Below, piece after piece: positions 1 to 8,908 of a stretch of 64,000 nt of DNA. A program made the position numbers and the translations under genes. A model generated the notes under the pieces. That model did not search any database. It had not been told where the DNA came from and saw nothing but the letters and a program-made list of their open reading frames with translations. Source of the stretch: Mogibacterium diversum (GTDB lineage: Bacteria; Bacillota; Clostridia; Peptostreptococcales; Anaerovoracaceae); the NCBI RefSeq assembly GCF_002998925.1, contig NZ_CP027228.1, positions 310,001 through 374,000 of the forward strand, given 5' to 3'. Positions within the stretch are counted from its first letter, which is position 1; the number at the start of each line of letters is the position of its first letter.

Positions 1-716
1 TCGATACATCGGGAGCAGGACTTCATAAACGTGGTTATAGGGCAGTAGATGTTGCAGCACCTATGAAAGAGACACTAGCAGCAGCGCTTGTAAGGCTTAG
101 CTTCTGGAAGGAAGGCGTGATGCGTAGAGATAAGGATAATCCTGACCATGTGGCGCGGATTCTTGTAGATCCATGCTGTGGATCTGGAACGATTCTAATC
201 GAGGCCGCTATGATGGCTAGAAACATCGCACCAGGTCTTAACCGCAAGTTTGCCGCGATGGCATGGGACTTCATCCCGGAGGAACTGTGGAATGAAGAAC
301 GCCAGGCTGCATATAACGCTGTTGATTACGATAGCGAAGCAATAATCAAAGGCTTTGATATAAATGGAAAAGCGATTGCTGCAGCTATGGCCAATGCTAT
401 GGAAGCAGGTGTTGAAGAAGATATCTCATTCAGCCGCATGGACATGCGCAAATTCAGAGCAGATGAATCAAACGGAATCATCATTACAAATCCTCCGTAT
501 GGTGAGAGAATCGGCGATAAGGATGCGATTCATAAAATTTATGCGCGATTAAAAGAGATTCTTGAAAAAGATCCTACATGGTCTCTATTCATGATTACGA
601 CTGACCGAGAAGTGGAGAAGATATTTGATAGAAAAGCTGATAGAAGACGTAAGCTATATAACGGAAGACTTCAGACTACCTATTATCAGTTCCACGGACA
701 GAAAATTTCAAAGTAA
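1..716 (+). CDS. RlmL/YpsC-type class I SAM-dependent rRNA (guanine-N2) methyltransferase, 5' end missing
   Basis: The frame is open from the left edge, so the start and the N-terminal THUMP region lie outside the window. The visible part begins with the family block GLHKRGYR followed by APMKETLAAALV, then the SAM-binding motif DPCCGSGTILIEAA (nt 165-209) and the catalytic NPPYGER motif (nt 489-509), which binds the target base. These are the diagnostic blocks of the RlmL/YpsC family, which methylate guanine of 23S (or 16S) rRNA in the cytoplasm. The C-terminus (FHGQKISK) is the usual place for this family to end. The exact target base is inferred only from the family. A downstream hydrolase follows after 52 bp. 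Confidence 0.92.
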   Translation, partial: DTSGAGLHKRGYRAVDVAAPMKETLAAALVRLSFWKEGVMRRDKDNPDHVARILVDPCCGSGTILIEAAMMARNIAPGLNRKFAAMAWDFIPEELWNEERQAAYNAVDYDSEAIIKGFDINGKAIAAAMANAMEAGVEEDISFSRMDMRKFRADESNGIIITNPPYGERIGDKDAIHKIYARLKEILEKDPTWSLFMITTDREVEKIFDRKADRRRKLYNGRLQTTYYQFHGQKISK

Positions 717-768
717 CTATGTAAATGGCGTGAATCGCACAGACATTTACAGGCAAGGAAATTAACTG

Positions 769-1731
769 ATGAAAAAGATTGATGAAACATTTATGTCGGC
801 AGATGCAAAGACACCGATACATGTTAGAAAATGGATACCAGATGAGAAACCGAAGGCGGTTCTACAGATAATACATGGAATGGTTGAGTTCGTTGGCAGG
901 TACAGTGCATTTGCTTCGTATCTGACTGATCACGGATATGTTGTCGTTGGACATGATTTGCTTGGGCATGGAGAATCGGCACTCACGCCTGATGATTACG
1001 GGTATTTTGGCGATCATGGCAATGAGACTTTGATTGCTGATATCCATGAACTTAGAAATAGAACATCTAAGGAATATCCAGATATTCCATATTTCATACT
1101 CGGTCACAGCATGGGATCTTGTCTCTTGCGTCAGTATCTAACGGAAAAAGATAATGATGGAATTAGCTACTCTGAAGGTCTAGCGGGCGCGATAGTGATG
1201 GGGACATGTCAGCCTAATGCGTTGGTTTTGCATGCGGGAAGTGCACTGGCATCCCTGTTTAAAGCTGTGAGAGGGCCTCGATATAGAAGTAAACTCATTA
1301 ACTCTATGGCATTCTCTTCGTATAATAAAAAGTTTAAGCCGGCAAGGACGCAATTTGATTGGCTAACAAAGGATACTGAGATTGTTGATTGGTACTGCGA
1401 GGAAGAGTGGTGTAGCTTTATTTTTACCGTAAATGCATACAAAGAGATGTTTAAGGGTGTCCTGAGGTGTATTGATAAGGATAGTGCTAAAACAATCTCT
1501 CCAAACCTTGCTATGCTCTTCGTTTCTGGCGCTGAAGACCCAGTGGGTGACTTTGGAGAAGGCGTTAGAAAAGCATATATGCAGTATGTGAGCAACACTA
1601 AGTGCATAGTGGATATCAAACTGTATTATGATGACAGACATGAGATCCTTAATGAGACAGACAGAGACTCTGTGTACGACGATATTAGAACTTGGCTAGA
1701 CGAAAGGTTAGAGGATATCAATGAACTATAG
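769..1731 (+). CDS. Alpha/beta hydrolase of the serine aminopeptidase/monoacylglycerol-lipase type (Hydrolase_4)
   Basis: The 320-aa protein has the alpha/beta-hydrolase fold signatures: an oxyanion-hole HGM motif (IIHGMVEFVGRY), GHDLLGHGES, and the nucleophile elbow GHSMGS with Ser114. A late His in DDRHEILNE and an acidic residue in SGAEDPVGD complete a likely catalytic triad. There is no signal peptide, so it should be cytoplasmic. The family hydrolyses lysophospholipids, monoacylglycerols or other small esters; the substrate here cannot be read from sequence. Its end overlaps the next gene (CoA-transferase) by 11 bp, so the two are translationally coupled, and a role in fatty-acid or short-chain acyl turnover is a reasonable inference. 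Confidence 0.88.
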   Translation: MKKIDETFMSADAKTPIHVRKWIPDEKPKAVLQIIHGMVEFVGRYSAFASYLTDHGYVVVGHDLLGHGESALTPDDYGYFGDHGNETLIADIHELRNRTSKEYPDIPYFILGHSMGSCLLRQYLTEKDNDGISYSEGLAGAIVMGTCQPNALVLHAGSALASLFKAVRGPRYRSKLINSMAFSSYNKKFKPARTQFDWLTKDTEIVDWYCEEEWCSFIFTVNAYKEMFKGVLRCIDKDSAKTISPNLAMLFVSGAEDPVGDFGEGVRKAYMQYVSNTKCIVDIKLYYDDRHEILNETDRDSVYDDIRTWLDERLEDINEL

Positions 1732-3058
1732 AGAACTTTATAATTCAAAGCTTAAAACACCTAGCGAAGCTGCGCAGGTCGTAAAGAGTGGCGATTGGGT
1801 AGATTTCGGATGCTACCAGGGCTTTCCAACCCTCTTTGATGAGGCGCTTGCAGCAAGAAAAGCTGAACTTGAGGATGTAAAAGTACGCGCACTACTCATA
1901 ACTAAACCACTACAGATAGCTGAGCAGGATCCAGATGCAGAACACTTCACATATAATTCGTGGCACATGATCGGATATGAGAGGAAGCTGTCTGATAGGG
2001 GACTCTGCAAGTTCATTCCTATGGTATTTAGAAATCTCCCCGATTACTACAGGCGTTTTCTTACGGTAAATGTCGCTGTAATGGGCGTAACTCCAATGGA
2101 TGAGCACGGCTACTTTAACATGTCAATGAGCAATTCTCATGCTCGTGCAGTTTTTGATGTAGCGGATATTATCATTCTTGAGGTAAATGAGAAACTACCT
2201 TTTGTTCATGGACTTGAAAATACCATACATATCTCGGAAGTAGATATGGTTATTGAAGGGGAACATGAGGGACTTACTGAATTCCCTTCAATTGTAGCTG
2301 GTCCAGTAGAGGAGCAGATTGCTGAATCTATCGTTGATAGAATGACAAATGGTGCATGTATTCAGCTCGGAGTTGGAGGTATGCCAGATGCGATAGGAAA
2401 ACTGATTGCTGAGTCTGAGCTCAAAGACCTTGGAATTCATACAGAACTGCTAGTAAATGCTTATCTCGATATGCACAAGGCAGGTAAGATAACAAATTTA
2501 AATAAGCATGACATCATGAGAGGTAAATCGGTGTTCAGTATCGCCCACGGTACAAAAGAATTATTCGACTGGGTTTCAGATAACCCTAGCATGTGCTGTG
2601 CTCCAATAAATTATGTAAACGACCTTTCAGTAATAGGAGAAATTGACAACTTCGTATCCATAAACAGTTGTATCGCGGTGGATTTATTTGGACAAATTTC
2701 AGCAGAAAGTGCGGGAACTAGGCATATAAGTGGAACTGGAGGGCAGCTTGATTTCCTCACTGCAGGTTTCAAGAATCCTAGAGCTCAGAGCTTTATCGCA
2801 CTTCCTTCTACATATACAGATAAAAAAGGAAATCTACATTCGAATATCAAACCTACGTTTACTGGTGGCGACATAATTACGGATCCGCGAAGTCAGGCAT
2901 ATACTATGGTAACTGAGTATGGCATAGAAAATCTCGCAGGAGCTTCAGTATGGGAACGTGCCGAAAAGCTGATTAACCTAGCACATCCTGATTTCAGAGA
3001 GGAACTCATTGAGTCAGCAAAGAAGGTAAATGTATGGAGACAATCAAATAAGAGATAG
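1721..3058 (+). CDS. Acetyl-CoA hydrolase/transferase family: butyryl-CoA:acetate (or 4-hydroxybutyrate) CoA-transferase
   Basis: The 445-aa protein matches the cat1/but-type CoA-transferases: N-terminal half with the IQLGVGGMPDAI block, and C-terminal half with HGTKELFDW and the active-site segment FGQISAESAGTRHISGTGGQ, in which Glu329 is the expected catalytic glutamate forming the glutamyl-CoA thioester. In Clostridia such enzymes exchange CoA between butyryl-CoA (or 4-hydroxybutyryl-CoA) and acetate. Length is normal for the family. The start overlaps the end of the hydrolase by 11 bp. A hairpin terminator follows. A butyrate kinase is also encoded in this window (21.6 kb). Acyl specificity (butyrate, 4-hydroxybutyrate, propionate) cannot be decided by eye. 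Confidence 0.9.
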   Translation: MNYRELYNSKLKTPSEAAQVVKSGDWVDFGCYQGFPTLFDEALAARKAELEDVKVRALLITKPLQIAEQDPDAEHFTYNSWHMIGYERKLSDRGLCKFIPMVFRNLPDYYRRFLTVNVAVMGVTPMDEHGYFNMSMSNSHARAVFDVADIIILEVNEKLPFVHGLENTIHISEVDMVIEGEHEGLTEFPSIVAGPVEEQIAESIVDRMTNGACIQLGVGGMPDAIGKLIAESELKDLGIHTELLVNAYLDMHKAGKITNLNKHDIMRGKSVFSIAHGTKELFDWVSDNPSMCCAPINYVNDLSVIGEIDNFVSINSCIAVDLFGQISAESAGTRHISGTGGQLDFLTAGFKNPRAQSFIALPSTYTDKKGNLHSNIKPTFTGGDIITDPRSQAYTMVTEYGIENLAGASVWERAEKLINLAHPDFREELIESAKKVNVWRQSNKR

Positions 3059-3092
3059 ATTTTGTTGATAATAGACTTATAATAGGTACATT

Positions 3093-3114
3093 AAGGCGCC
3101 CTTTGGGGTGCCTT
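3093..3114 (+). terminator. Hairpin terminator after the CoA-transferase
   Basis: Arms AAGGCGCC and GGTGCCTT pair over eight bases (one G-U) around a short loop, followed by TATATATTATATT. It lies 34 bp after the stop codon. The tail is AT-rich rather than a clean T run, so efficiency is uncertain. Confidence 0.7.
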
Positions 3115-3144
3115 ATATATTATATTGTGTGTTATAATTAGCGA

Positions 3145-3867
3145 ATGGATCAATATTACGTATTTATGATAATTAAATCGGTAATTTCAGTAATTATCGC
3201 ATTACTGCTAGGCAATGGTACAGTTGTCTGGTTTAATAACATGCCTGTGAGATGGTTTCAGGAGGAGGGAGAAAATCTCCCATCATCACTTATCGCAGAT
3301 ATTGAAAGTGAGAGACAGAGACTTCCTAGCACTCCGTGGAAGCTCGTTTTCACTGTATTCTTCGGAGCAAGCGGCGTATTTTTGTCCATCAGGGAATCAT
3401 CACAGTTTATGATTGCCGGTATGCTTTTGATATTCATTGTTACCATGATGGCAATATGTGATGCCAAGTATCGCATAATTCCTGACCAACTGAACGTGCT
3501 ATTAGCCGTATCAGCAGTTGGTTTCGTGAGTTTTAACGAGAAGTTGCTCGAGCCTATTTATGGTGCGCTCATAGGATTATCGCTTGGACTCGCTACATAT
3601 GGTTTAGGGAGATTAATTTACCACAAGACAGTAATTGGCGGAGCGGACATCAAGTTCTACATATCAATAGGCTTGGTTACAGGTATGCATGGAGTGATTG
3701 CGATATTCATTTTGATTTCTGTTTTCGCACTTATTCACATTATTTACCTGAGCATCACAAAGAAATTTGATGCTGATGAACATAGACCGATGCTCGTATA
3801 TGCTCTTCCTGCTGTAACTCTATATGTATTGGTTTTATGGGATTATCTTCCACTTGTGCTACTATAG
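3145..3867 (+). CDS. Prepilin peptidase (A24 family aspartic protease, TadV/CpaA-like)
   Basis: The 240-aa protein is hydrophobic with several membrane helices. Two catalytic aspartates of the A24 family are visible: Asp106 in CDAKYRIIPDQLN (equivalent of the D-x-x-x-x-x-IP site) and Asp168 in IGGADIKF (the GxGD motif). It lacks the N-terminal four-cysteine methylase domain of full PilD, so it resembles the short peptidase-only forms used for Tad/Flp or competence pseudopili. The N-terminal 70 residues before the core are poorly conserved. No pilin, ATPase or secretion genes are nearby, so its substrates must be elsewhere in the genome. Confidence 0.85.
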   Translation: MDQYYVFMIIKSVISVIIALLLGNGTVVWFNNMPVRWFQEEGENLPSSLIADIESERQRLPSTPWKLVFTVFFGASGVFLSIRESSQFMIAGMLLIFIVTMMAICDAKYRIIPDQLNVLLAVSAVGFVSFNEKLLEPIYGALIGLSLGLATYGLGRLIYHKTVIGGADIKFYISIGLVTGMHGVIAIFILISVFALIHIIYLSITKKFDADEHRPMLVYALPAVTLYVLVLWDYLPLVLL

Positions 3868-3949
3868 TGAAGCTAGCTAAAAAATAATATAGGGACCTTG
3901 TAGAAGAAGCTACGAAGTATAGTTTATGTAAATAGATAGAAAGGTAAAT

Positions 3950-4762
3950 ATGTCTGAGGGAAGCAAGAATATTCTTCTTAAAATTCAATATGACGGCACG
4001 AATTTTCACGGCTGGCAAAAGCAGGTTGATGTTAGGACTGTGCAAGGCGAAGTTGAACATGTGCTCCGCTTTATCGCAGGTTATGAAGTGCCTATAAATG
4101 GAACAAGCAGAACCGATACAGGTGTACATGCATTAGGTCAATGCTGTTCCTTCACATGGGACAATCCACTTCCAACTGATAAACTAGCAGATATCATGAA
4201 CAGAAGATTCGGTGCAGGTGGTCTAGGGAGAAGTGGACTTCCTGGTGATATTAAGGTCATTTCGGCACATGAAGTTCCGGAGGATTTTCACGCCAGATTT
4301 TCTTGCCATGGTAAGACTTATAAGTATATTATCGATAGAAGTGGTGATATATTTGAACGTAATCATGTGTATCAATTTGGCTTAGAGCTTGATCACGAGG
4401 CTATGCGTAAGGCAGCAAAGCTTGCAGTTGGAACACATGACTTCGCTTCATTTCAAACATCAGGTGGGATTCCCAGAGAGACGACTGTTAGGACGATCAC
4501 GGATATTACCATAATACAAGAAGGTGACAGGACTATTATCAAGGTCACTGGTGATGGTTTCCTGTATAATATGGTTAGAATCCTAGTCGGCACTTTGCTT
4601 GAGATTGGAACTGGCAAGAGAGAAGCTAGCGATATGGAGGCTATCATAGCATCCACTGATAGGAGTAAGGCGGGGTTTACGGCACCACCAGAAGGTTTGT
4701 ACTTAGAAGAAATATATTTTGATGATGGATTCAAATGTGGAGGCAGCACTTGTACAAAGTAA
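3950..4762 (+). CDS. truA: tRNA pseudouridine synthase A
   Basis: TruA converts U38-U40 in the anticodon stem-loop of many tRNAs to pseudouridine. The 270-aa protein starts with KIQYDGTNFHGWQKQ and has the catalytic-site block GTSRTDTGVHA with Asp56 as nucleophile, then the GDGFLYNMVRILVGTL block typical of the C-terminal half. Length is normal. The ribosome-binding site is AGAAAGG before ATG 3950. It is the first gene of a tightly packed run truA-scpA-scpB-rluB; the scpA start lies inside its last codons. Confidence 0.96.
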   Translation: MSEGSKNILLKIQYDGTNFHGWQKQVDVRTVQGEVEHVLRFIAGYEVPINGTSRTDTGVHALGQCCSFTWDNPLPTDKLADIMNRRFGAGGLGRSGLPGDIKVISAHEVPEDFHARFSCHGKTYKYIIDRSGDIFERNHVYQFGLELDHEAMRKAAKLAVGTHDFASFQTSGGIPRETTVRTITDITIIQEGDRTIIKVTGDGFLYNMVRILVGTLLEIGTGKREASDMEAIIASTDRSKAGFTAPPEGLYLEEIYFDDGFKCGGSTCTK

Positions 4763-5505
4763 GAATTGATAAATTTGAAGGGCCATTCGATCTGCTGGTT
4801 TATCTGATTCAGAATGCCAAGATGGATATTTACGATATACGAGTGGCTGAGATAACGGAGCAGTACATAGGCTATCTAAAAGAGATGGGGGAACTTAATG
4901 TCGAAGTAAGCAGCGAGTTCATAGTCCTAGCAGCTGTACTTATTAGGCTCAAGTCACATATGCTGCTTCCTCGTGTCAATGATGCTGGTGAAGTCATAAT
5001 TGATGAAGATCCGCGCATGGAGCTAGCGAGCAGGCTTGCTGAATACGTAAAGACCAAGAAAATCGCTGAGATGCTTCAGGAGAGACTGGAGGCAAACCAG
5101 TGCATACATGAGAAACCAGCTGAAGATATATCGGAATATCTAGACTCACCAGATGAACTTTTAAAAGCAGATATCGAGCAGTTTGTTAACGCGTTTAATG
5201 CATTTTTACAAAAGAAGAAGCGTGTGGCAGATGTCAAAAAGAGATATCAGAGAATAAAGAGAGAGCGAGCTTCTATAGAGGATCGTATAAACTACATGAC
5301 AGCAATAATTAAAGACAGAGTTTCTGTGGGTGAGTATATTGATTTTACAGAGCTAGTGCCAGAGGAGGCGGATAGATACGATATCACGCTTTCGTTTATG
5401 TCGCTTCTTGAGATGATTAAGATGCAAGAAGTAGATGCAAGGCAAGAGAAAAACTACGGAAATATAAGTGTTATAAAGAAAGAGGTTCAGACAGATGTAC
5501 AATGA
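4750..5505 (+). CDS. scpA: Segregation and condensation protein A (kleisin)
   Basis: ScpA is the kleisin subunit that bridges the heads of the Smc dimer and, with ScpB, compacts and segregates chromosomes. The conserved N-terminus KVRIDKFEGPFDLLVYLIQ and the C-terminal winged-helix segment FTELVPEE are present, and the length (251 aa) is normal. I choose TTG 4750 as start: it is preceded by GGAGG at 4739-4743 with six-base spacing and gives an N-terminus like other ScpA proteins. An upstream in-frame ATG at 4735 lies before that GGAGG and has no ribosome-binding site. It overlaps truA by 13 bp and scpB by 11 bp, so translation is coupled. Confidence 0.95.
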   Translation: MYKVRIDKFEGPFDLLVYLIQNAKMDIYDIRVAEITEQYIGYLKEMGELNVEVSSEFIVLAAVLIRLKSHMLLPRVNDAGEVIIDEDPRMELASRLAEYVKTKKIAEMLQERLEANQCIHEKPAEDISEYLDSPDELLKADIEQFVNAFNAFLQKKKRVADVKKRYQRIKRERASIEDRINYMTAIIKDRVSVGEYIDFTELVPEEADRYDITLSFMSLLEMIKMQEVDARQEKNYGNISVIKKEVQTDVQ

Positions 5506-6094
5506 TAAGGTAATGAAATCAGCACTTGAATCGATGATGTTTGTCTGGGGAGAACCGCTCAAGGTCAAGGATGCAGCAGAGGTTTTAGATGCTGATAAGA
5601 AAGTAGTTAAAGATTTATTTCTGGATTTACAGCGTGAGTATGCGATGATGGGACGCGGAATCAGGATTAGAGAGGTGGATGGTGCTTTTCAGTTCGTAAC
5701 GCATGCTGAAAACGAGATTTTCATCGAGAAGCTCTGCACTCCAGTCAAGGTCAAGAAGCTATCGCAGGCAGCACTCGAAGTGCTTGCTATCATAGCTTAC
5801 AGACAACCTGTTACTAAAGGTGAAATCGATTCAATTAGAGGTATCAAGAGCGAGAGAGTCATTGATGGACTCATGAGTAAGGATTTGGTCGATGTTGCTG
5901 GAAGGTCAGAAGGCGTTGGCCGTCCGCTGTTATACAAGACGACAGGTGAGTTCCTTAAGAAATTTGGATTTGCATCAATAAAAGACCTGCCTGATATAAC
6001 AGAGTTCGACGATATCGAGGAATACGATGAGGAAACTCCTCATGAGCAGTTATCAATCAATTTTGAAGGAGATGCGGATAGTGAGGATAAATAA
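5495..6094 (+). CDS. scpB: Segregation and condensation protein B
   Basis: ScpB dimers bind the ScpA linker in the Smc-ScpAB condensin. The 199-aa protein has the twin winged-helix fold signature: ALESMMFVWGEPL at the start, the central LSQAALEVLAIIAYRQPVTK block, then IRGIKSERVIDGLMSKDLVD and GRPLLYKTTGEFLKKFG. The acidic C-terminal tail (DIEEYDEETPHEQ) is typical. ATG 5495 overlaps the scpA stop by 11 bp with only a weak AGAGG upstream, so it probably depends on coupled translation. Confidence 0.96.
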   Translation: MYNDKVMKSALESMMFVWGEPLKVKDAAEVLDADKKVVKDLFLDLQREYAMMGRGIRIREVDGAFQFVTHAENEIFIEKLCTPVKVKKLSQAALEVLAIIAYRQPVTKGEIDSIRGIKSERVIDGLMSKDLVDVAGRSEGVGRPLLYKTTGEFLKKFGFASIKDLPDITEFDDIEEYDEETPHEQLSINFEGDADSEDK

Positions 6095-6785
6095 ATATAT
6101 CGCTTCCTCTGGTGTAACTAGCAGGCGAAAGGCTGATCAGCTTATATTAGACGGTAAGGTAGCTGTCAATGGTGCTGTAATGAAAGAGCCAGGATATGAT
6201 GTGAAGCCAGATGATGAGGTTCTGTGTGAGGGCAGAAAGATATCGCCGGAGACTAGTAAGACTTATATACTGTTAAATAAGCCAGTAGGATACGTGACCA
6301 CTACCTCAGATGATAAGAATAGACCGACAGTTCTCGACTTAATTCAGGATGAGGACAGGAGGATTTTTCCCGTGGGAAGACTTGATTATAACACTTCTGG
6401 TCTTCTTATTCTTACCAATGATGGAGATGTTGCAAATAAGCTCATGCATCCGTCTAAGGAGCTCGATAAGACTTACCGTGCGGTAGTATCTGGTATACTT
6501 ACACGTGGCAAGATTGCAAGACTTGAAAAAGGCATCGACATAGGTGGTTTTAGAACTTCACCTGCCAAGGTAGATGTTATAAAGCACAATAGAAACTCAA
6601 CAGTAGTTGATATCACTATTCATGAAGGTAAGAACCATCAGGTTCGACGCATGTTTAAGGCTATCGATGCACCGGTTCAGGAGCTAGAGAGAATCAAGAT
6701 TGGTAATTTAGTAATCGGGCGACTGGCGGTTGGCGGATATAGAAAGCTTGGACCAGCAGAGGTTGAGTATTTGAAGTCAATATAG
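6081..6785 (+). CDS. rluB: 23S rRNA pseudouridine synthase, RluB family
   Basis: The enzyme modifies a uridine of 23S rRNA (position 2605 in E. coli numbering for RluB). The N-terminal S4 RNA-binding domain (RINKYIASSGVTSRRKADQLI) is followed by the catalytic domain with VGRLDYNTSGLLILTNDGD, where the Asp is the nucleophile, and by HEGKNHQVRRMFKA. I place the start at GTG 6081, nine bases after AAGGAG (6066-6071), giving the usual M-R-I-N-K-Y-I-A start; ATG 6072 abuts that ribosome-binding site and is too close. It overlaps scpB by 14 bp. The scpAB-rluB order is the common Firmicutes arrangement. Confidence 0.93.
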   Translation: MRINKYIASSGVTSRRKADQLILDGKVAVNGAVMKEPGYDVKPDDEVLCEGRKISPETSKTYILLNKPVGYVTTTSDDKNRPTVLDLIQDEDRRIFPVGRLDYNTSGLLILTNDGDVANKLMHPSKELDKTYRAVVSGILTRGKIARLEKGIDIGGFRTSPAKVDVIKHNRNSTVVDITIHEGKNHQVRRMFKAIDAPVQELERIKIGNLVIGRLAVGGYRKLGPAEVEYLKSI

Positions 6786-6812
6786 TTCGGCTTATCCGAA
6801 TTAGAAATGTAT

Positions 6813-6870
6813 AACGCAGATGTAAACTGAAAGAATCTTCATTGATTCAATCAGAAACATCTGCGTTTTG
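6813..6870. terminator. Bidirectional terminator between rluB and the convergent kinase gene
   Basis: Perfect 11-base arms AACGCAGATGT (6813-6823) and ACATCTGCGTT (6857-6867) enclose a long loop with a small inner hairpin, followed by TTTTG. It separates rluB (+) from the converging minus-strand gene ending at 6922. Confidence 0.75.
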
Positions 6871-6921
6871 TACTGCTTTATAAGAATTGTTCTAGTTTAG
6901 ATCTAAGACCGAAATCAAAAT

Positions 6922-7554
6922 CTAGTCTGGCATCATGCTTTCGCCACGACTCGACTCTATGTATGTCTTGATAATCTTTACTGCACCATCTATACCCGCA
7001 CGGCTGGTGTTGATGAGCAAATCGTACGAATCTCTGTCTCCCCACTTTGTATCAGTGTAGTATTCGTAGTATCTACGGCGCTGCTTGTCCATCTGCTTAA
7101 CTATTTTCTCCATCTGAGCAGGAGTCATATTCTTCGCATCCTGACCAGATAGGAGAGCGAGTTTGCGCTTTACTCTATCCTCTAGTGGAGCAAATAGGAA
7201 AATGCTGACATGAGACTGGTCTCTAAGTATGTAATCTGCACCACGGCCAACAATAACACAGCTATCCTCGGCAGCAATTTCTCTGATGATCTTGTATTCC
7301 TCTGCCTGAATCTTATCGAATGGAGATGGCTGATACAGCTCAATTCCTGAAAAGAGTGCACTAGCTGCAAAATCAGGGGCCTTCTCCTCGTTGTTCTTAA
7401 CGTAATCTTCATGGAATCCAGTCTTCTGAACTGCCATGCTGATGAATTCATTATCATAGAATTTTATTCCAAGCTCAGTCGCAAGTCTCTTACCAACTTC
7501 GTGACCTCCGCTACCAAATTCTCTTCCGATTGTTACTATGACTTTATTTGACAT
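6922..7554 (-). CDS. Cytidylate-kinase-like family protein
   Basis: The 210-aa protein opens with a P-loop, VTIGREFGSGGHEVGKRLA, and KFYDNEFISMA, the pattern of the cytidylate-kinase-like (AAA_26/Cytidylate_kin2) family common in Clostridia. GRGADYILRD and FAPLEDRVKRKLAL fit the lid/NMP-binding segments, and YYEYYTDTKWGDRDSYDLLINTS matches the C-terminal end of the fold. It probably phosphorylates a nucleotide or related small molecule in the cytoplasm, but these proteins are distinct from true Cmk and the substrate is unknown. The start ATG is preceded by AAGGAGG with seven-base spacing. Confidence 0.88.
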   Translation of the reverse strand: MSNKVIVTIGREFGSGGHEVGKRLATELGIKFYDNEFISMAVQKTGFHEDYVKNNEEKAPDFAASALFSGIELYQPSPFDKIQAEEYKIIREIAAEDSCVIVGRGADYILRDQSHVSIFLFAPLEDRVKRKLALLSGQDAKNMTPAQMEKIVKQMDKQRRRYYEYYTDTKWGDRDSYDLLINTSRAGIDGAVKIIKTYIESSRGESMMPD

Positions 7555-7606
7555 AACACCGCCTCCTTAAGCTGATTATAACACAATATAATGTGAATAT
7601 ATCAAG

Positions 7607-8842
7607 CTATAAATTCTGTTTTATAACTTCCACGAATGATTCAAGACCATCTTTACTATCAAATTGCGCTCTCGCATTATCATCGCGTCCACCACCTTTT
7701 CCGCCAAAGTTCTTAGCGTGTTCTTTTACGAGGGTGCCGCAGGGATAGTTCCCATCGGAAACGAGCATGAGCGTATGGGAAGGGGAATTTGCAAGAGCTA
7801 GTAATGGCTTTTCTCCGTCAATCATCTCGAGTGCCTTAAAACCAAGCTTCTGAAGATCATTAGGAGATATGTTGTCATACTCTTTATATACAAAATTCAT
7901 TCCCGATTCGAGACTACGTGCAATCGCTTCTGCTTCGAAATTACGAACATATTCAGCAAGACTTGCGCGCTCTGCCTTTAACTCGGCTTCTTCTTTGTCC
8001 TTCTTAGCAATGGCGTGCATTAGATTCTCTGGTTTTGATGAGAATTTCTCTGCCACTTCGGTAAGAAGCTTATGCGACTTGCGGTAGTGAAGCAGTGCAT
8101 TTCGGCCGCAGTCAAAATAAATTCTGGTCATTCCCTTGTTAGGCTCAGCCTTAAATATTTTTATTACACCGACTTCACCGCTAAAGGCAGGGTAGGTACC
8201 GCAGCATGCACAGCAGTCAAAGGGATTCTCAGGATTGCCCACCGTGACAACTACGACATCTCCATCTACCTTTTCGTTAACTGCTTTTCTAAGTGGCATA
8301 TCATTAGCCACCTCAACTGAAGCAAACTTGTGGGCTTGTATAGGAAGATTTGCCCATACAGCTTCATTAGATAGATCTTCAGATGCTTCGAGCATTTCTT
8401 CCGTCATGAGCTCGCCTCCGAGATCAATATCTATGGTTATATAATTCTGTCCCATGTGGAAACCTTTGTTGGCTCCTTTATATAGTTTATATATCGCACC
8501 ACTAAGAATGTGTTCACCATAGTGTCTCTGCATATTGGTGAAACGAAATGTCCAATCGAGTTCTAAGATGACCTTGTCGCCGACTATAAATGGCACTTCG
8601 TCCTTGGTGTAGTGGGCCACTGCATCACCCGAATCATGAGTATCAAAAATCGTTACTATTTTGCTGCTATCATCTGATAGATGGATGGTTCCTCTGTCAC
8701 CAGGTTGCCCACCGCCCTCAGCGAAAAAAATGGTTCTATCTGTTATAATTTCAGTCATCTCCTTGGAAATAACTATATCAGTTATTGTCGCCTCGAGTGT
8801 TTTTAAGTATTGATCATTGTGGAAAACTTTTTCAGTAGTCAT
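7607..8842 (-). CDS. AlaX-like alanyl-tRNA editing protein with DHHA1 domain
   Basis: The 411-aa protein is a stand-alone relative of the AlaRS editing domain. It has the N-terminal tRNA_SAD-like region (FFAEGGGQPGDRGTI), the zinc-site HxxxH (His107, His111 in RHYGEHILSG), the second zinc motif region CCACCGTYPAFSGEVG, a coiled-coil stretch (residues about 270-310) and a C-terminal DHHA1 domain ending NFGGKGGGRDDNARAQ. Such proteins hydrolyse mischarged Ser- or Gly-tRNA(Ala). In the usual C-x-x-x-H motif the His is replaced here by Tyr217. It is a single gene downstream of a DnaA-box-rich intergenic region. Confidence 0.88.
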   Translation of the reverse strand: MTTEKVFHNDQYLKTLEATITDIVISKEMTEIITDRTIFFAEGGGQPGDRGTIHLSDDSSKIVTIFDTHDSGDAVAHYTKDEVPFIVGDKVILELDWTFRFTNMQRHYGEHILSGAIYKLYKGANKGFHMGQNYITIDIDLGGELMTEEMLEASEDLSNEAVWANLPIQAHKFASVEVANDMPLRKAVNEKVDGDVVVVTVGNPENPFDCCACCGTYPAFSGEVGVIKIFKAEPNKGMTRIYFDCGRNALLHYRKSHKLLTEVAEKFSSKPENLMHAIAKKDKEEAELKAERASLAEYVRNFEAEAIARSLESGMNFVYKEYDNISPNDLQKLGFKALEMIDGEKPLLALANSPSHTLMLVSDGNYPCGTLVKEHAKNFGGKGGGRDDNARAQFDSKDGLESFVEVIKQNL

Positions 8843-8908
8843 ATTTTCTCCTTGCTAAATTGTTCTTCTATAAATCGAACAAAAATGTATAAAAACATTT
8901 TTTAAAAC

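Noticed and set aside
3145..3867. Start of a pilus operon
   Set aside because: The next gene is truA and no pilin-like or ATPase genes follow.
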